A program made the translations under genes and the position numbers. A stretch of DNA of 64,000 bases from Metridium senile (taxonomy: Eukaryota > Cnidaria > Anthozoa > Actiniaria > Metridiidae), in NCBI GenBank assembly GCA_949775045.1, contig OX459096.1, positions 33,475,160-33,539,159 of the forward strand. The letters run 5' to 3'. The notes under the pieces are model-generated. The model was not told where the DNA came from. It saw only the letters and a program-made list of their open reading frames with translations, and did no database searches. Shown one piece after another: positions 46,282 through 57,892 of the stretch (position 1 is its first letter; each line of letters starts with the position of its first letter).

Positions 46282-46772
46282 TTACAACAATAAATGTCGG
46301 ATTCAAAAAGTTGTACCTCGTGTGATTAATTCAAAACTATTTTCTTTTTCAATCCAAAAATCAATTACCGGAGCTATACTTTTAGTATGTTTGGTGATAA
46401 CTAACACTAACGACAAATACATCACATGCAAGTTGTAAACAGTAGTTTCGCAATCCACAAGTCATGAGCGCGCGGCTTAGCATGTTTGAACAACTATACC
46501 AAGAGCGCTCAGCTCACAACGAGCCCAATCTGGATTTCACTACTCAGTCATATCATAAATGTATGTAGCGAAAAATAATCCCTTTCGAGATGCGATAATA
46601 ATGTTTTGTTTTAACTTTTGTCCTTGTATTGTAGCTGGATTTTAGCACAAAAAGCGTTTTTTTTAGTTTTAAGCTATCTGTGATCAGCCGGAATACCGCT
46701 GACTATTTACGATGGGTGCGAATTTCTGGCAATGTTTCTTACTTACTATATCAATAATTTATCATAAATCAC

Positions 46773-46795
46773 TTTTTTTTTTTTTTTTTTTTTTT
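46773..46795. repeat. T23 homopolymer
   Basis: Run of 23 T, just outside the region with a visible partner in the left arm. Confidence 0.95.
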
Positions 46796-47340
46796 GCCAC
46801 TACTGTTTACGTACTGACTTTACACACATTATCTATGGCATTGCATACCAATGAAAGCAATGTTTTACTATGATTAAAAGTACAAAAATTATCCAAATTT
46901 AGTTGAAATTTATGATTTTATGAACAGCTGGTCAAATAGGGCGTCTATTTTGTAATGTGAACTTCCGTAAATACTTTGATTGCAGACATTTGACGTATTT
47001 AAACTTCTCTCACGTACTTGATCAGACGCATTTATTTCGTGTTCATCCTATATTATAAACATTTTATTTTCGATTCATTTCAAACCGGACGTTCTATTTC
47101 TTATTTGTTTCAGATGTGACTCTACCAACAATGGAATAGCTAGTAAATGGATTAATTCTCAAAGCCGGGGAGATAAATAAATAGTTATAGGTGAGTAATA
47201 TATTTATTTATCATGAATTGTTTCATTTTTTCACTGTTTGATTATTTTTTCTATTTAGCTGTTCTTGTCTTGACGAGTTCATTGCTAAAACCTTCATTAT
47301 TTAATTTTGGTATGTCTTATAAACATAATTCACGAAGGAT
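46796..47340. other. No gene seen
   Basis: AT-rich sequence without ORFs or repeats of note. Confidence 0.5.
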
Positions 47341-47344
47341 CTTA

Positions 47345-48262
47345 AGGCGCGGGCAAACGGCTTCAACATTTGCTTCAACATCATTTCGATTTTGTTGAAC
47401 GCTGTAGAACGGTTGTTGAACGATGTTGAATGTAGGGCGGGAAACTGTTTCAACATTTACTTCAAGATCTGTTCGATTTTGTTGAATGGTAATGTTGAAA
47501 CATGACGAGCCCCGTACCTTAGATTATGAACTTTGCGAAGAACATTAGGCGATGCAAACTAACCACAAATCGACAGAATCGGTGTAGCTCATGTCATCAG
47601 CTTGGCATTGAGTTACATCGCTTGTATGTGATTCGCATAGGATCAGTATAATTGTTCTACTTTATCGTCAATTTTATTGTTGAAAACCCCCGAATAACTT
47701 ATCACATAATACTAATATTTGATAAGAAAATGCTTGAAAAGAGTTACTCAAGATAAAAATATTAGAAGTTATGCAGATTATTATATTTACGTGGCCACTA
47801 GATCTTTTAAAGCATCCGATAATTTTAGCCGTCGAAGCTCGTTCGGATGGTAATATCCTGGTTATTGTAGGAATGAGTTTTCAGAATGAATCCTTAAAAC
47901 TTCGCTGCCAAAGTTAATTGAAACTGGTTTATAGTCACACTTAGTTTCTGTGTGGGGATTACAACGTTGTTTGACTTAATGTCGTTGTGAAGGTATAAAG
48001 CCTTCAAATGTAAATACTGTAGAACAGCACAGAGCCGTCAAGGATAACTTCAATAACGTCTACTTTCTTCAAACTTTTCCTCTGAATCGCTTTCTGAAGC
48101 GTGAAACTTTCTTTAGGTTGTATAGTGCATGCTCTAAACTTATCAATAATTAGTCTCATCCTCATTGGTTTGATCAAATTGGATTTATGACTTAACTAAC
48201 CACCGTGTCAATCCCGCTGAGCACAAAATCTAGAGTACGGGGCTCGTCATGCGTTTGCCACC
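47345..48262. mobile_element. MITE GCGCGGGCAAACGG... interrupted by another element
   Basis: The left part begins GGCGCGGGCAAACGGCTTCA and has repeated GTTGAA/TTCAAC motifs. The right remnant GCGTTTGCC follows at 48,251. The two are separated by the element at 47,505-48,247. Confidence 0.55.
47505..48247. mobile_element. 743-bp element with ACGAGCCCCGTACC termini and CATG duplication
   Basis: Inverted ends of about 24 bases (ACGAGCCCCGTACCTTAGAT and the complement of ACGAGCCCCGTACTCTAGAT) flanked by CATG at 47,501-47,504 and 48,248-48,251. No ORF is seen. It sits inside the GTTGAA-rich MITE. Confidence 0.78.
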
Positions 48263-48792
48263 CACGATTCAAAGGGCAGCCCGATTCAGTTCAAAAAGAG
48301 AGATACTCTATTTCCAGAAAATTGTCAAGCAACATATAATTCGATCGTTTTTGCGGTTTTTCTGTGAATATATTTGCATATTTACCGTTATTTATTTACC
48401 TCTTTGTAACATTTTTTGATTTACTTCGCGTTTTTTTAACCGTGAATCAGTATATCATAGTTGGATTATTGTAATCATTTTATATAATTGGTTTTGCGAC
48501 TATTCCAAGTAACTTCTCCGAATTTCGATAAAATATAAAACACAACTGATTCAAAAGCAACAGATAACACAATGGAAAAGTACTTTTTAAAACGCAAGCT
48601 ATCAGTAATGAGGCACTTTAGTTTTGGTCAAGTGTTCGAAATATCGGTTCGACTTCAATATAAAAACATCAAACACGTGAAATCAAAGGCAGCGCTTTAA
48701 GGCAATATATATGAAAAACATGTTTTGTTTTAAATTTGTACTTAAAAAACGGGATTAAAAGCAATAATGTAAACCAAATATGCAAAACATAC

Positions 48793-48812
48793 AAAATTGA
48801 TATGTATCTAAG
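48793..48812. repeat. 20-bp direct repeat, left copy (partner at 54,042-54,061)
   Basis: AAAATTGATATGTATCTAAG here and AAAATTGATATGTATGTAAG at 54,042, one mismatch, bracket the whole nested cluster. Confidence 0.8.
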
Positions 48813-49097
48813 GCTACGTTTACACGGGACCGGACGAATTTTTGACCGGTCAAAAAATCGTCCTGGACATGCTGTTCACACGGAACCGAACAATATTTTC
48901 GTTCAGTTCAGACGAGACCATCAGAACCGGGCAATTATAAGTTTTGTCAGTGGTTTTAACATTTGCCAGAAGTTCATAACCAGAAGTGTCCATCTTCATT
49001 GTTAACCTATACCCTATCGTAAAGATGTATAAGTTATTTTTAGCGCGTAATCTGATTGGTTGAATTGACGAGGGTGAGATGGCGTGACAGTCAAAAA

Positions 49098-49494
49098 ATG
49101 GCGTCCGGCGTTGAAAGTTCACAAATAATATTCATAGACGAAAACTTAATTCCAAATGATGTAGAGAACAGAAGTACAAACGAAGACGACTTTTCTACGT
49201 CTGAAGAAAGAAGTGAGAGTGAAACGGAAACATTTTCAGATAGTTCAGACGAAGAAGTTGATGATGACGATACGAAGGGTCCGAAGGGGCGGAGATAAGA
49301 GATTGCAGGTTGAGGAAAAGAAATTATGTGATATGGTGGATAACGTAAGCTCTGTGTTCGACAACAAAAAGATAGTCGAAAGATTGAAAGAGAAAATTGT
49401 TGAATGCCAAGATGAACGTGGACTCGATATTTACAAGCAGTGTTCGGACAAGATTCCATCGTTGATTTCGCTAATGCAACTAATCTCAGAATAA
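49098..49494 (+). pseudogene. Acidic protein of the two-gene transposon, frameshifted
   Basis: ATG at 49,098. The first frame gives MASGVESSQIIFIDENLIPN, then a Ser/Glu/Asp-rich stretch ending EEVDDDDTKGPKG, and stops at 49,298. The next frame continues with GGDKRLQVEEKKLCDMVDN and a charged, helix-prone segment to LMQLISE at 49,494. One frameshift near 49,285 or a missed intron would unite about 130 residues. The first 65 residues look disordered and acidic, the rest helical. I do not recognise the family. The start lies 55 bases inside the left inverted repeat's inner border. Confidence 0.45.
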
Positions 49495-49826
49495 AATGTA
49501 TCGAAATCATCCGTAAAAATGAAATTAAATTAAAAAAGTCGACAAGAAGGCGGAACTATGTGTGTCATGGGCCAGATATTGGGATTGTTTCATACCTGGA
49601 AGAAATAGTATAGAAAGAGAACAAATAGTCGATCTTACTTTGAAGTCTTTCAGCGCCGCAGAAATTCACAATTTTTATAACACTTACGTCACGAATGTAT
49701 TACTGAATTTCGTCTTTTTAAAGTCTTTTTAAAATACCTTAGATCTTAGGTGGCTTGATTGAGTTTTTTTACGACCTGACCACCAATTTTCAACTTTCAA
49801 TTTCAGTTTAACTTTCAATTTTAATG

Positions 49827-50016
49827 TTTTGCAATGTATTTCCCTTGCCATTGTTCAGATTTGACAGCTACCCGTGAATTCCTGTCTATCACGCGTAAAT
49901 TTGCAACGTAGTTTGAATAAAACCCGATTGTCCGCCGTTGCAAGTTTACGCGTGATAGACAGGAATTCACGGGTAGGTGTGAAATCTGAACAATCGCGAG
50001 GGAAATACATTGCACA
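49827..50016. mobile_element. Foldback MITE inside the two-gene transposon
   Basis: Long inverted arms (TGCAATGTATTTCCCTTGCC...CCCGTGAATTCCTGTCTATC and reverse complement) of about 80 bases around an 18-base loop. Confidence 0.85.
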
Positions 50017-50436
50017 ACAACAAACGACAAGAACTCAGTGCAAAGCCTACCAAAATAAACGTCGGCTTTTGATACCCTTAGAGTATATCAACCGAAATGA
50101 AAAGTTACAGTGAAAGAATATAGTCTAACGAAGCTCTCAAGCAAGTTATAAAAAAAATTCAACGTCGGATATCAAATCGATAATTCCCTTTTCATGGAAG
50201 CAGGAGACAGAAACGCTTTGAATGCAATCATCAGCTGGTCGCTTCAGCTTTGGCTTTGGGACGTACCATATTTCGCTTCTCTAACTGCAAACTATTTCGT
50301 TGGGAGAACGAACGATCTTTAGTGATTTGGGGGAAATAACCCAACTGGCTTTCTATGTTTTTGTAGTGTGTATCTCCTAGACCTCTACAAATTAAAAGGA
50401 CATGGTTCTTGCTTAACTTTTCTGTAGCTAAACGAA

Positions 50437-50838
50437 CTATACATCATTAACAATACAGTCTGGACTATCGTGACTTAGTTTCCCTTCTGCTATAACATCT
50501 ACGAGGTTAATAAAACTCAGCTTCCAGATACCATTTGCCCAAATAATTAGCTTAACAGGTTTAAACGGACCAGCGACATCGTTCCAGCTAAATTTGTGCT
50601 CTACTACAAGAAACGATGCCTCGTTTTGTACAGTTGTGACTACATTCGTACTGAGATAATCAGGCCAATCGTCCCGTTCTTGTAGTGATTTGGAAATGCC
50701 TTCAAACTTTTCTTTTGCTACTGCTACTTGCAAATTATCAGCCTCTTTAGCCGCTATATTTTGTTTTGCTTTTTCTGCTATACAACGGAGCAATTTCTCC
50801 CTTTTTACACTGACATTCGCCCTCACCGGCGACGCCAT
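50437..50838 (-). CDS. Unidentified 133-residue protein of the two-gene transposon
   Basis: Minus-strand ORF from ATG at 50,838, about 90 bases inside the right inverted repeat. It starts MASPVRANVSVKREKLLRCI, then a charged helix (AEKAKQNIAAKEADNLQVAV), then mixed sequence with FLVVEHKFSWNDVAGPFKPV. It ends naturally with TAA. The shared MAS(G/P)V start with the opposite gene mirrors the shared inverted-repeat promoter. Family unknown; it could be the first exon of a longer protein, since GT-bearing sequence follows, but no continuation was found. Confidence 0.5.
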   Translation of the reverse strand: MASPVRANVSVKREKLLRCIAEKAKQNIAAKEADNLQVAVAKEKFEGISKSLQERDDWPDYLSTNVVTTVQNEASFLVVEHKFSWNDVAGPFKPVKLIIWANGIWKLSFINLVDVIAEGKLSHDSPDCIVNDV

Positions 50839-51119
50839 TTCGTTGCTTCGCCTGTCACGCTAAAAGCGCCTAACCAATCAGACATTGAGTTTCACATTTC
50901 CTCGTCATGATTGGCTGAGCGTGCAAATCTAAAAATAACTTATACATCTTTACGATAGGGTATAGGCTAACAATGAAGATGGACACTTCTGGTTATGAAC
51001 TTCTGCATTTGCCCGTGCGTACTGGGCTGTTTATGGCTACGCTTACACGGTACAGGACGAATATTTGACCGGTCTAACTGTTTACACGGTACCGGTCAAT
51101 TTTTTGACCGGACCGATCA

Positions 51120-51340
51120 TATGCATGGGCAGCAGAGTATCATTCGCGTGACATCAACCGAGTGACATACGATCGCTTTTAATACTAGATAGACCAATAT
51201 CACGAGATTGAAATAGGAGCTAGACATATAAAGACGAAGGTCAAGGGAATAACAAAGCAAGCAAATAAGCGACAGTTGGTAACTATAAATACACGGAGAT
51301 TACAAGCGAATACAAACGCGAATGATAATCTGCTGCCCAT
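51120..51340. mobile_element. 221-bp element with GGACCGATCA target duplication
   Basis: Inverted ends ATGGGCAGCAGA / CTGCTGCCCAT. A perfect 10-base duplication GGACCGATCA flanks it at 51,110-51,119 and 51,341-51,350, in the Mutator-like range. Confidence 0.82.
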
Positions 51341-51430
51341 GGACCGATCAAAAAATTGTCCTCGAATTTGCAGGTCGAATATTTGACCGGTTAGGCATCC
51401 AAATTATTGCACGTTTAGCGCGGCCCGTGA

Positions 51431-52471
51431 GGTCGCGATAAAAAGCTGAAACTGAAACGACTGAAACGGCTGAAAGCTGAAACAGCTGAAACAGCTCAAA
51501 CAGCTGAAATACTGCACATTTTTTTTACATTTTTTAAATAATTAGTATAATATTAAAACAAGCAGTATATAAATTTGCATATAAATAAGCAAATATAAAT
51601 AACTTGCATATAATAAGCAGTATATAAATAGTATACAAACATGTCCCCGAGTATCATGCTTTTCATATGCTGTATATCCACAAATTGTCCATCCGTTAAA
51701 AATTATGATCATTGCTTTTCAGAGCTGCCGAATCGCTGTTTCAGATCTTTATTGAAATGCTTACCTCTCTTCCTTTCTTGTTTAGAGATTGTTTCACACT
51801 CTTATATTTCGTTCAATTCCTTTCGTTTCCAATGTAAATGGGGATTGAAATAATACTTAGTTTGAAAAATTGTACACGATTAGTGAAATAAAGTGGCCTT
51901 CATCAGTTGTTACATGAAAGAAAACTCCGCGCGCTGTTTTCTTCAAAAATTTGTACAAGATTACTTGCGTATATACGATTAAAAAAAGATAGCTTTTGTA
52001 CTTATTCTGCGTTTTTAGCTATTTGGATGTCGCATATGCCGGCGACAAAATAGGGAGAACTATAATCAAACAAAATCAAAATCATTTTAAAGTTAGCGCA
52101 TAATTATACGAGTAAAACCTTTTGTATGTGAAGGCTGACTATAATCTAAATGAGCTGTAGATGCTTACACGCCATACAGCAACCTCAACATATACAACCA
52201 TTTCACTTAAATAACATTAACATTTGATAACGATAGTCGATATTTGTGTGATTTATAGTATAAATCATGTCGGTGAAAAGAGCTGAATAAGTGAATTATA
52301 TAATTTTTAAAACGATCATATAGGAAGCCGGAAATTGGCAAACAACTTCGTGTTTATGATATTTTTGAAAAAAATGTAAAACATTTGGAGTATTTCAGCT
52401 GTTTCAGCTTTTTCAGCTCTTTCAGCTTTCAGCCGTTTCAGTCGTTTCAGTTTCAGCTTTTTATCGCGACC
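51431..52471. mobile_element. 1,041-bp element with GGTCGCGATAAAAAGC termini and 11-bp duplication
   Basis: The ends GGTCGCGATAAAAAGCTGAA are inverted; each is followed by tandem GCTGAAAC-type repeats. CGCGGCCCGTG flanks both sides (51,419-51,429 and 52,472-52,482), splitting the Harbinger sequence at a point that is intact in the 37,968 copy. A 70-codon plus frame (51,641-51,853) has no recognisable feature. Confidence 0.8.
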
Positions 52472-52563
52472 CGCGGCCCGTGTGAACGGAACCCGTAAGC
52501 GGATGTTTTTTTGACCGGTCAAAAATTCGTCCGGTCCCGTGTAAACGTAGCCTAAACAGTGAC

Positions 52564-54037
52564 GTCCGGATTATAGCCCCATTTGGCGATATTTCTAATT
52601 AGTGATTGGACCAATCACGTACTTGGATTTCGCCATACGTCACGAATACGTCACCAGTCCGAACAGAATCAAAACATTCAAAAACCTGTAAACATGAGCT
52701 GAAAATCACTGAAATCGCTGAAAATCACTGCTTGAAAATCTCTAAATGTTTCTCCATAAATCTACGAACAAATATACAAGGCAAAGTTTAACATATAACT
52801 TACATGTAATTAAACTAGCTACTACATTGTAATTGTCAAACGAAAACCAAGAACTGAAGCTAAGTGTAAACATAGTATTTGCATTTCGATACACAAAATG
52901 TTCTTAAAGCTGTATTATTGTGCTCCCAATGCCAATGGGGAGCAAGCATATCTTATACTTGTTTATATAAATAAATAATACTGAAATGCATGGCCCAAGA
53001 TAGCAATCAACTTTCGAGCCAGTGGATCACAAAGAAAAGACGAGTCATCGCGCTGACTTCAACTTTATAAAATTGATATTCATACGACAAATATTAAAAT
53101 TTCCCGTTGTTTAACAGATCACAAACGAGTCATGAATTGTGCCATTAAAAGTAAGCTTATATAAAGCCGTTGTTTTCTTCAAAACTTGAAAAGAACAATT
53201 AAAGACAAGACATGTACAGCGAGCAAAAGGTTAAATGCCAATATTACAGAAGTCCTCAAGTATGACCTCCGTTCATCAAACTTTGAAAAAACTCTACCGG
53301 TTAACTAAAGACTCTTCCATCTAGAAACTTGTCACAAACCAAGATAATTTATCGTACAACACAGGAAAAATATAGATAACCTCATGAAAAATACACAACA
53401 TCAATAAAGCTATCAATCAGTTGATCTTTCTTTCAGACGACGGTCATGATAAGTCGACGTTCACCACGCTCGCGAAAAAGTAAAATATTTCGCTTTAAAA
53501 TCGACCAAATGACTAACTTCGAACTCTCACACTATTCCCACTGGCCATCCATTCCCAAGGGAGATGGTTAATGATATGCAAGACTATATAAACAAACAAG
53601 CGAGACGAACAACATCAAACCGGATAGTAGGATGAAAGGGGCAAATGGATGTTACGGGGAATAATTATCCTGTGGCGTTAAGAAGGAAAGTCAACTCGAG
53701 TATTTTTCCCCCACCCTCCCGCCCACGTTTTCCTACTTATATTGCCTCGGCACTTTGTCCCTCCGGATCTATTTCCATTGTTTAGAACAATGGAGTCCTA
53801 TTGTTCCCATATCTTAATCATCGACCGCGAGGGACAATGGCCAGTTAGAATATATTACCATCTTGAATACCATGCGCTTCTAACTGATGGTAAATGTCCC
53901 GGATATACAGTCCGTGAGACACTGCGGGATTGACTTGAAAAAAAAAACACGAATATTTTTGCATATTTTTCGGTATTTTATTCAAGACAATAGAATGTGA
54001 CGTCACATATATCGCCAAATGGGGCTATAATCCGGAC
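52564..54037. mobile_element. 1.47-kb element with GTCCGGATTATAGCCCC termini
   Basis: Perfect inverted ends of about 29 bases (GTCCGGATTATAGCCCCATT onward). No ORF of interest inside. It lies 8 bases from the end of the Harbinger-like composite; no clear target duplication of its own was seen. Confidence 0.75.
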
Positions 54038-54041
54038 AGCT

Positions 54042-54061
54042 AAAATTGATATGTATGTAAG
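54042..54061. repeat. 20-bp direct repeat, right copy
   Basis: Partner of 48,793-48,812. Confidence 0.8.
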
Positions 54062-57000
54062 AAACCCCACGGCTACAAATATAAATCACCTAAAATATAA
54101 CCAGAGTTTCAGGCTCGGGGGAAGATTCAAGGTCATAACATTTGATCATTCTTTATCAAAAAAAAAAAATAATATATGTCAATAAATATATGGATTTTCT
54201 TTCTCGGCGTTTAGAGCATTAAAGTCATTTATTAATTTTGTGTTTGTTTGTAATAAATTTCCTTTTCAAAACGTTTCACTTACTTTCAAAGAGGTGTTTT
54301 TTTTCACTTATTGTTACACTGTTTTCAGTCATGCATCCTAAAAATTGTACATAAAACATAATGGAAACATACAAAATATTTAATAAAAGTTCCACATATT
54401 TAGTAACAAAAGCCGCTTCTCATTCAAATTTGTCAGAGTTTTAATTGTAAACAACTATTAACAGATATTGAAAAAAACATCCTTACGACAAATTGCTGCA
54501 ACGATTTGGCTGAATTAACGATCGCACCTGCTGTGATCAAAGTTCCTTTAAAGTAAACAATAGTATTCAGTCTCAACTAAAAGTTGTAAACAGGATTGGT
54601 GTTATTAGTTTCATTGCAAGAATTAATGTGAATCTAGATTAAAACACATTAGGGTGGTAATGAGTTTGATTTAAAACATCGGATATTTTGCATCGACTGA
54701 TGAGGTGAGATGAAAGGCAATTCTTGAAATAATTCCTACCAATTGCAGAACTACCATTACCAGATGCTTTGCATCATATTTTCTATTGTTAAATAATAAG
54801 TGTCAATTGTTCTAATTCTCAAGAGAGGAGAAGACTGTCCTGGGTTTATGACCTACATCATCATCATCATCATTGCTCTGAGCGCCATGCCATAAGGCGC
54901 ATAAGGTGTCCACACTATCTCTCCAACCTTTTCTATATCTTGCCGACACTTTCGCATCATTTCATGTGGACCAGCCAGCCTATTTCCATTCATTCTCTAC
55001 CGTCCTCCTCCAAGTTATGACCTACACGAGTTAGATAAAGAAAAAGGTGATGCCACTTTACTGGTAGTCTCCCTCGCAGCCATGTTTATCATGTGTAATG
55101 ATGAGGGAGCGTTGCGTGACGAGGCGTGACGGGGGAGACTACTTTACTATCCTATTCTAAAATTCTTCATCTTTTAATTTAGTTAGAAATCTCTTAAACG
55201 AGTTACAGCTTGCAGTGTATAGAAATAAAAGGCATCATACATGCATGCATCATATTTTTTTTTGGACTTGCATTCCTTATTAAGGTAGTTCGGGCGTCAT
55301 TGATTCCTTCGTTAGATCTTTTTGAAACTTCTCATTTAAAAAGAGCAAACTAAGTAAAGTTCAAAACTAATATAAAAATAATGGGTCACTGTACTCGTTT
55401 CGGAGATATAAAGGGCGATATAGACTGGGGCCCATTTTGGTCATTTTTTGTGACAAAAATTGTCGGAATTTGAAACATAAAACGCTAATTTTTCTATTTT
55501 TCCCAATAACAAACTTTTTAACAAGCATTTGCAAAAGAAAGGCACTTTCCTAACAAACATATTATTTGCCATGTTTTACTCAAGAAAATCCTTTTGGCAA
55601 AAAACTACTGCAAAAAGTACGTGCATGTCGAGAATTTTGATGCAAAAAAAAATCAAAATGTGAAAAATGCTACATTTTGCGCTCGAAAACATTATTTTTT
55701 CCTTTATTGATTGATTTATTTGTTAGTATATTTTTAACCATTCAACATAATCAAAACTTCTCTAATAGATTCTATAAGAATAAAAATTAGCTATGGTCAT
55801 AAAACATTTTAAAAAGGAAAGTCTTAATTGACGACTTAAAAACCTTTATTGACGTAATGTCTCGTAATGTCTTTGGGGAGGGCCTTCCACAACCTTTTTC
55901 AAAATTCACTGGCCAAAATAACTCACAGACTGATAAAATTACTTCAAAGCCATTGCAGACTATATAACACTTGACAAACAATTTTAATATTCATGAGAGT
56001 TTAAAAGCATATATATATCACAAAACAAATCGTTTGTCAGTCTGTGTTCAGTTTCGACCTCTGTCGCGTGCGGTCATTGTTTCATGATCAAGAAAACCCA
56101 AAGCGAAAGCAATTATATCAAGCTTATCACCAAGAACTGTGGTACATCAATATAAAGGGAAAACGTATTTTCAAGGTAAACGTTTTATTAATGGAAGTAT
56201 TATATATACTTTATGAAACATAGTTTTATGAAAACAATTTGACTCTCTGTTTCATAAAAAATATTGTCATCTTTTTAGTAATTACATCATGATCAAGTGA
56301 ACTAAAAAAAACAATTGACAAAGAACTGACTACTGTATAGCATCTTTTTGTTTTCCATTTTAAAGAAAAAACGTTTTGTTTCGTGAAAGACGGTTGTTTT
56401 TAGTCGACGTACCAGACAGAATAATTGAAATGTTTTCAGTAAAAAAATATAGAACGTGTGGATTGTCATGACTGAACAATGAAAATGTTTTAAATTCGAT
56501 AACATCTAAGGTTTATTTGTGGTTTAAAGATTGAATCTAAGTCTATGTATTTTTTCAATGCTAGCCGAAGCTCATTTGATTAATTTGTTAACTTGTTTAT
56601 TCACGCGTAATTTATCGATATATGCATAATTTGTGAGATTTATTTATATAATTTATCTAAGTTTTAAATAAGTAAGTTGTGCAATACTACTTTATCAACT
56701 GTTAAAAAGTGAACTGTCTTTGACTCAAACTTAGATACCTTATTGTCAAAGGGCGTAGTTCCTTTTTGAGTGGGTTAAAAGCGACATTGAAAAACGCCTA
56801 GAGGACATCTTGGTATAAGCATATTATACTCTTCTGCGTTTAACACCACCTTTGTCATCCGCAAGCATTTACAATGTTTTTACAAATCTACACAAGAAAA
56901 AAAAAAAAAAAAACACAACTGATCATCACTTACTAGTAGCGAAAAATGATTTTTCTAGGATCTTTGTCATTTTGTTAGCGCGCACAGTTCGCTCTAAATG

Positions 57001-57892
57001 CTTTGATACTAGCAATTATGAACATATAGATTTCATAATTCGTATTACATTTAAAAATTGAAATTTCAAACGCTTAAAACAAATCAACAAACAATCACGT
57101 GTCACGTTTTAATCTCTACTTGGGTGGCATTGGTGGCGGCGAGAGCTCTGCGGTGATGGCGGCAAATGAACAGAGTTTATTTGATGTATTGTTCTCTCTC
57201 ATGGCACGATTATAGTTTATCCAGATTTTCTGGAGCGAGTTTGAATGTAGCTTAGTGTGTACAAATGTACAAATTTGGCCGAGTGTATGTGTGAGCGACA
57301 GCAGGCCGTCCCAACAGCTATATAGCTGATTTATTGATTTTATTCTGAAACATTATTGCTTATTTTCTCACAGACACAAAGCGTCAGACAGTGTCATATC
57401 TAATACACTTTGCGAACTATATAAAACGTTTGCAAAGAATCGAGGCTAGACGCTTCTTGTCAGTATTTTTAAGGAAATTTAATTTTTATCAAAACGTTTG
57501 CCATTATACATCAAAATGAATGAAATCACAAGAACATGATATCAGTAAATAATATACAATTAGAGTAAATATGGTCATTTACATCTTGCGCGCTGACCGA
57601 ATCATCCTCGGGAACCCAGGGGTATTCTTCTGTCGCTCGTTTCTCGCTTCCACAACATATACCCCTGGGAACGTAGTCTGTTGGAGCTTGTTCCGGAAGT
57701 CAAAATTCAAACTTATTTAACGACTTTCTTTGAATGGTTATCTTGATTTTCATTGGTCGACTCTTTATTGAAGCTACTTGTTTTTCTATTTACAACTTTG
57801 CGTGAATAAATTATTCCTGGGCTAAGCTGTTAAGGGGGAGGCAGTCTTTGGCTTTAGTCCTCAATCATTCCTTTGTCATTTTTCTTGTGATG
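54062..57892. other. Gene-poor stretch with small repeats
   Basis: No gene seen. Noted: a CAT microsatellite followed by TGCTCTGAGCGCCATGCCAT (54,855-55,020), which resembles a LINE 3' end on the minus strand; a short inverted unit TAGTCTCCC...GGGAGACTA (55,064-55,141); A17 (56,897-56,913); a hairpin CCCAGGGGTAT...ATACCCCTGGG (57,615-57,670). Confidence 0.5.

Larger units (their letters stand above)
43969..46626. repeat. Giant inverted repeat, right arm, partner of blocks 1 and 2
   Basis: Reverse complement of 1-130 and 1,545-3,595. Right-only additions are the GGCGAGATTA tandem repeats (44,400-44,600) and the element at 45,962-46,281. No gene was found. Confidence 0.87.
48967..51005. mobile_element. 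Two-gene hAT-like transposon, 2,039 bp
   Basis: Inverted ends of 77 bases (48,967-49,043 and 50,929-51,005) start CAGAAGTTCATAACCAGAAG. The 7-base sequence CATTTGC flanks both sides (48,960-48,966 and 51,006-51,012). CAG termini and a 7-8-base duplication suggest the hAT superfamily, but no transposase is present. One ORF starts just inside each end, and the two point towards each other. Each end also carries GATTGGT or CCAATCA boxes near the start codon, so each inverted repeat probably serves as promoter for one gene. Confidence 0.72.
48812..52552. mobile_element. Harbinger-like element expanded by nested insertions
   Basis: Ends GGCTACGTTTACACGGGACC and its complement, with TAA at 48,809-48,811 and 52,553-52,555. 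By comparison with the 215-bp relative at 37,968, nearly all of its 3.7 kb is inserted material: elements at 48,967-51,005, 51,120-51,340 and 51,431-52,471. A second left end (GGCTACGCTTACACGG, 51,031) shows that a second family member is also involved. Confidence 0.78.

Noticed and set aside
49091..49510. 139-codon minus-strand ORF
   Set aside because: Antisense shadow of the acidic Ser/Asp/Glu-rich frame of the two-gene transposon.
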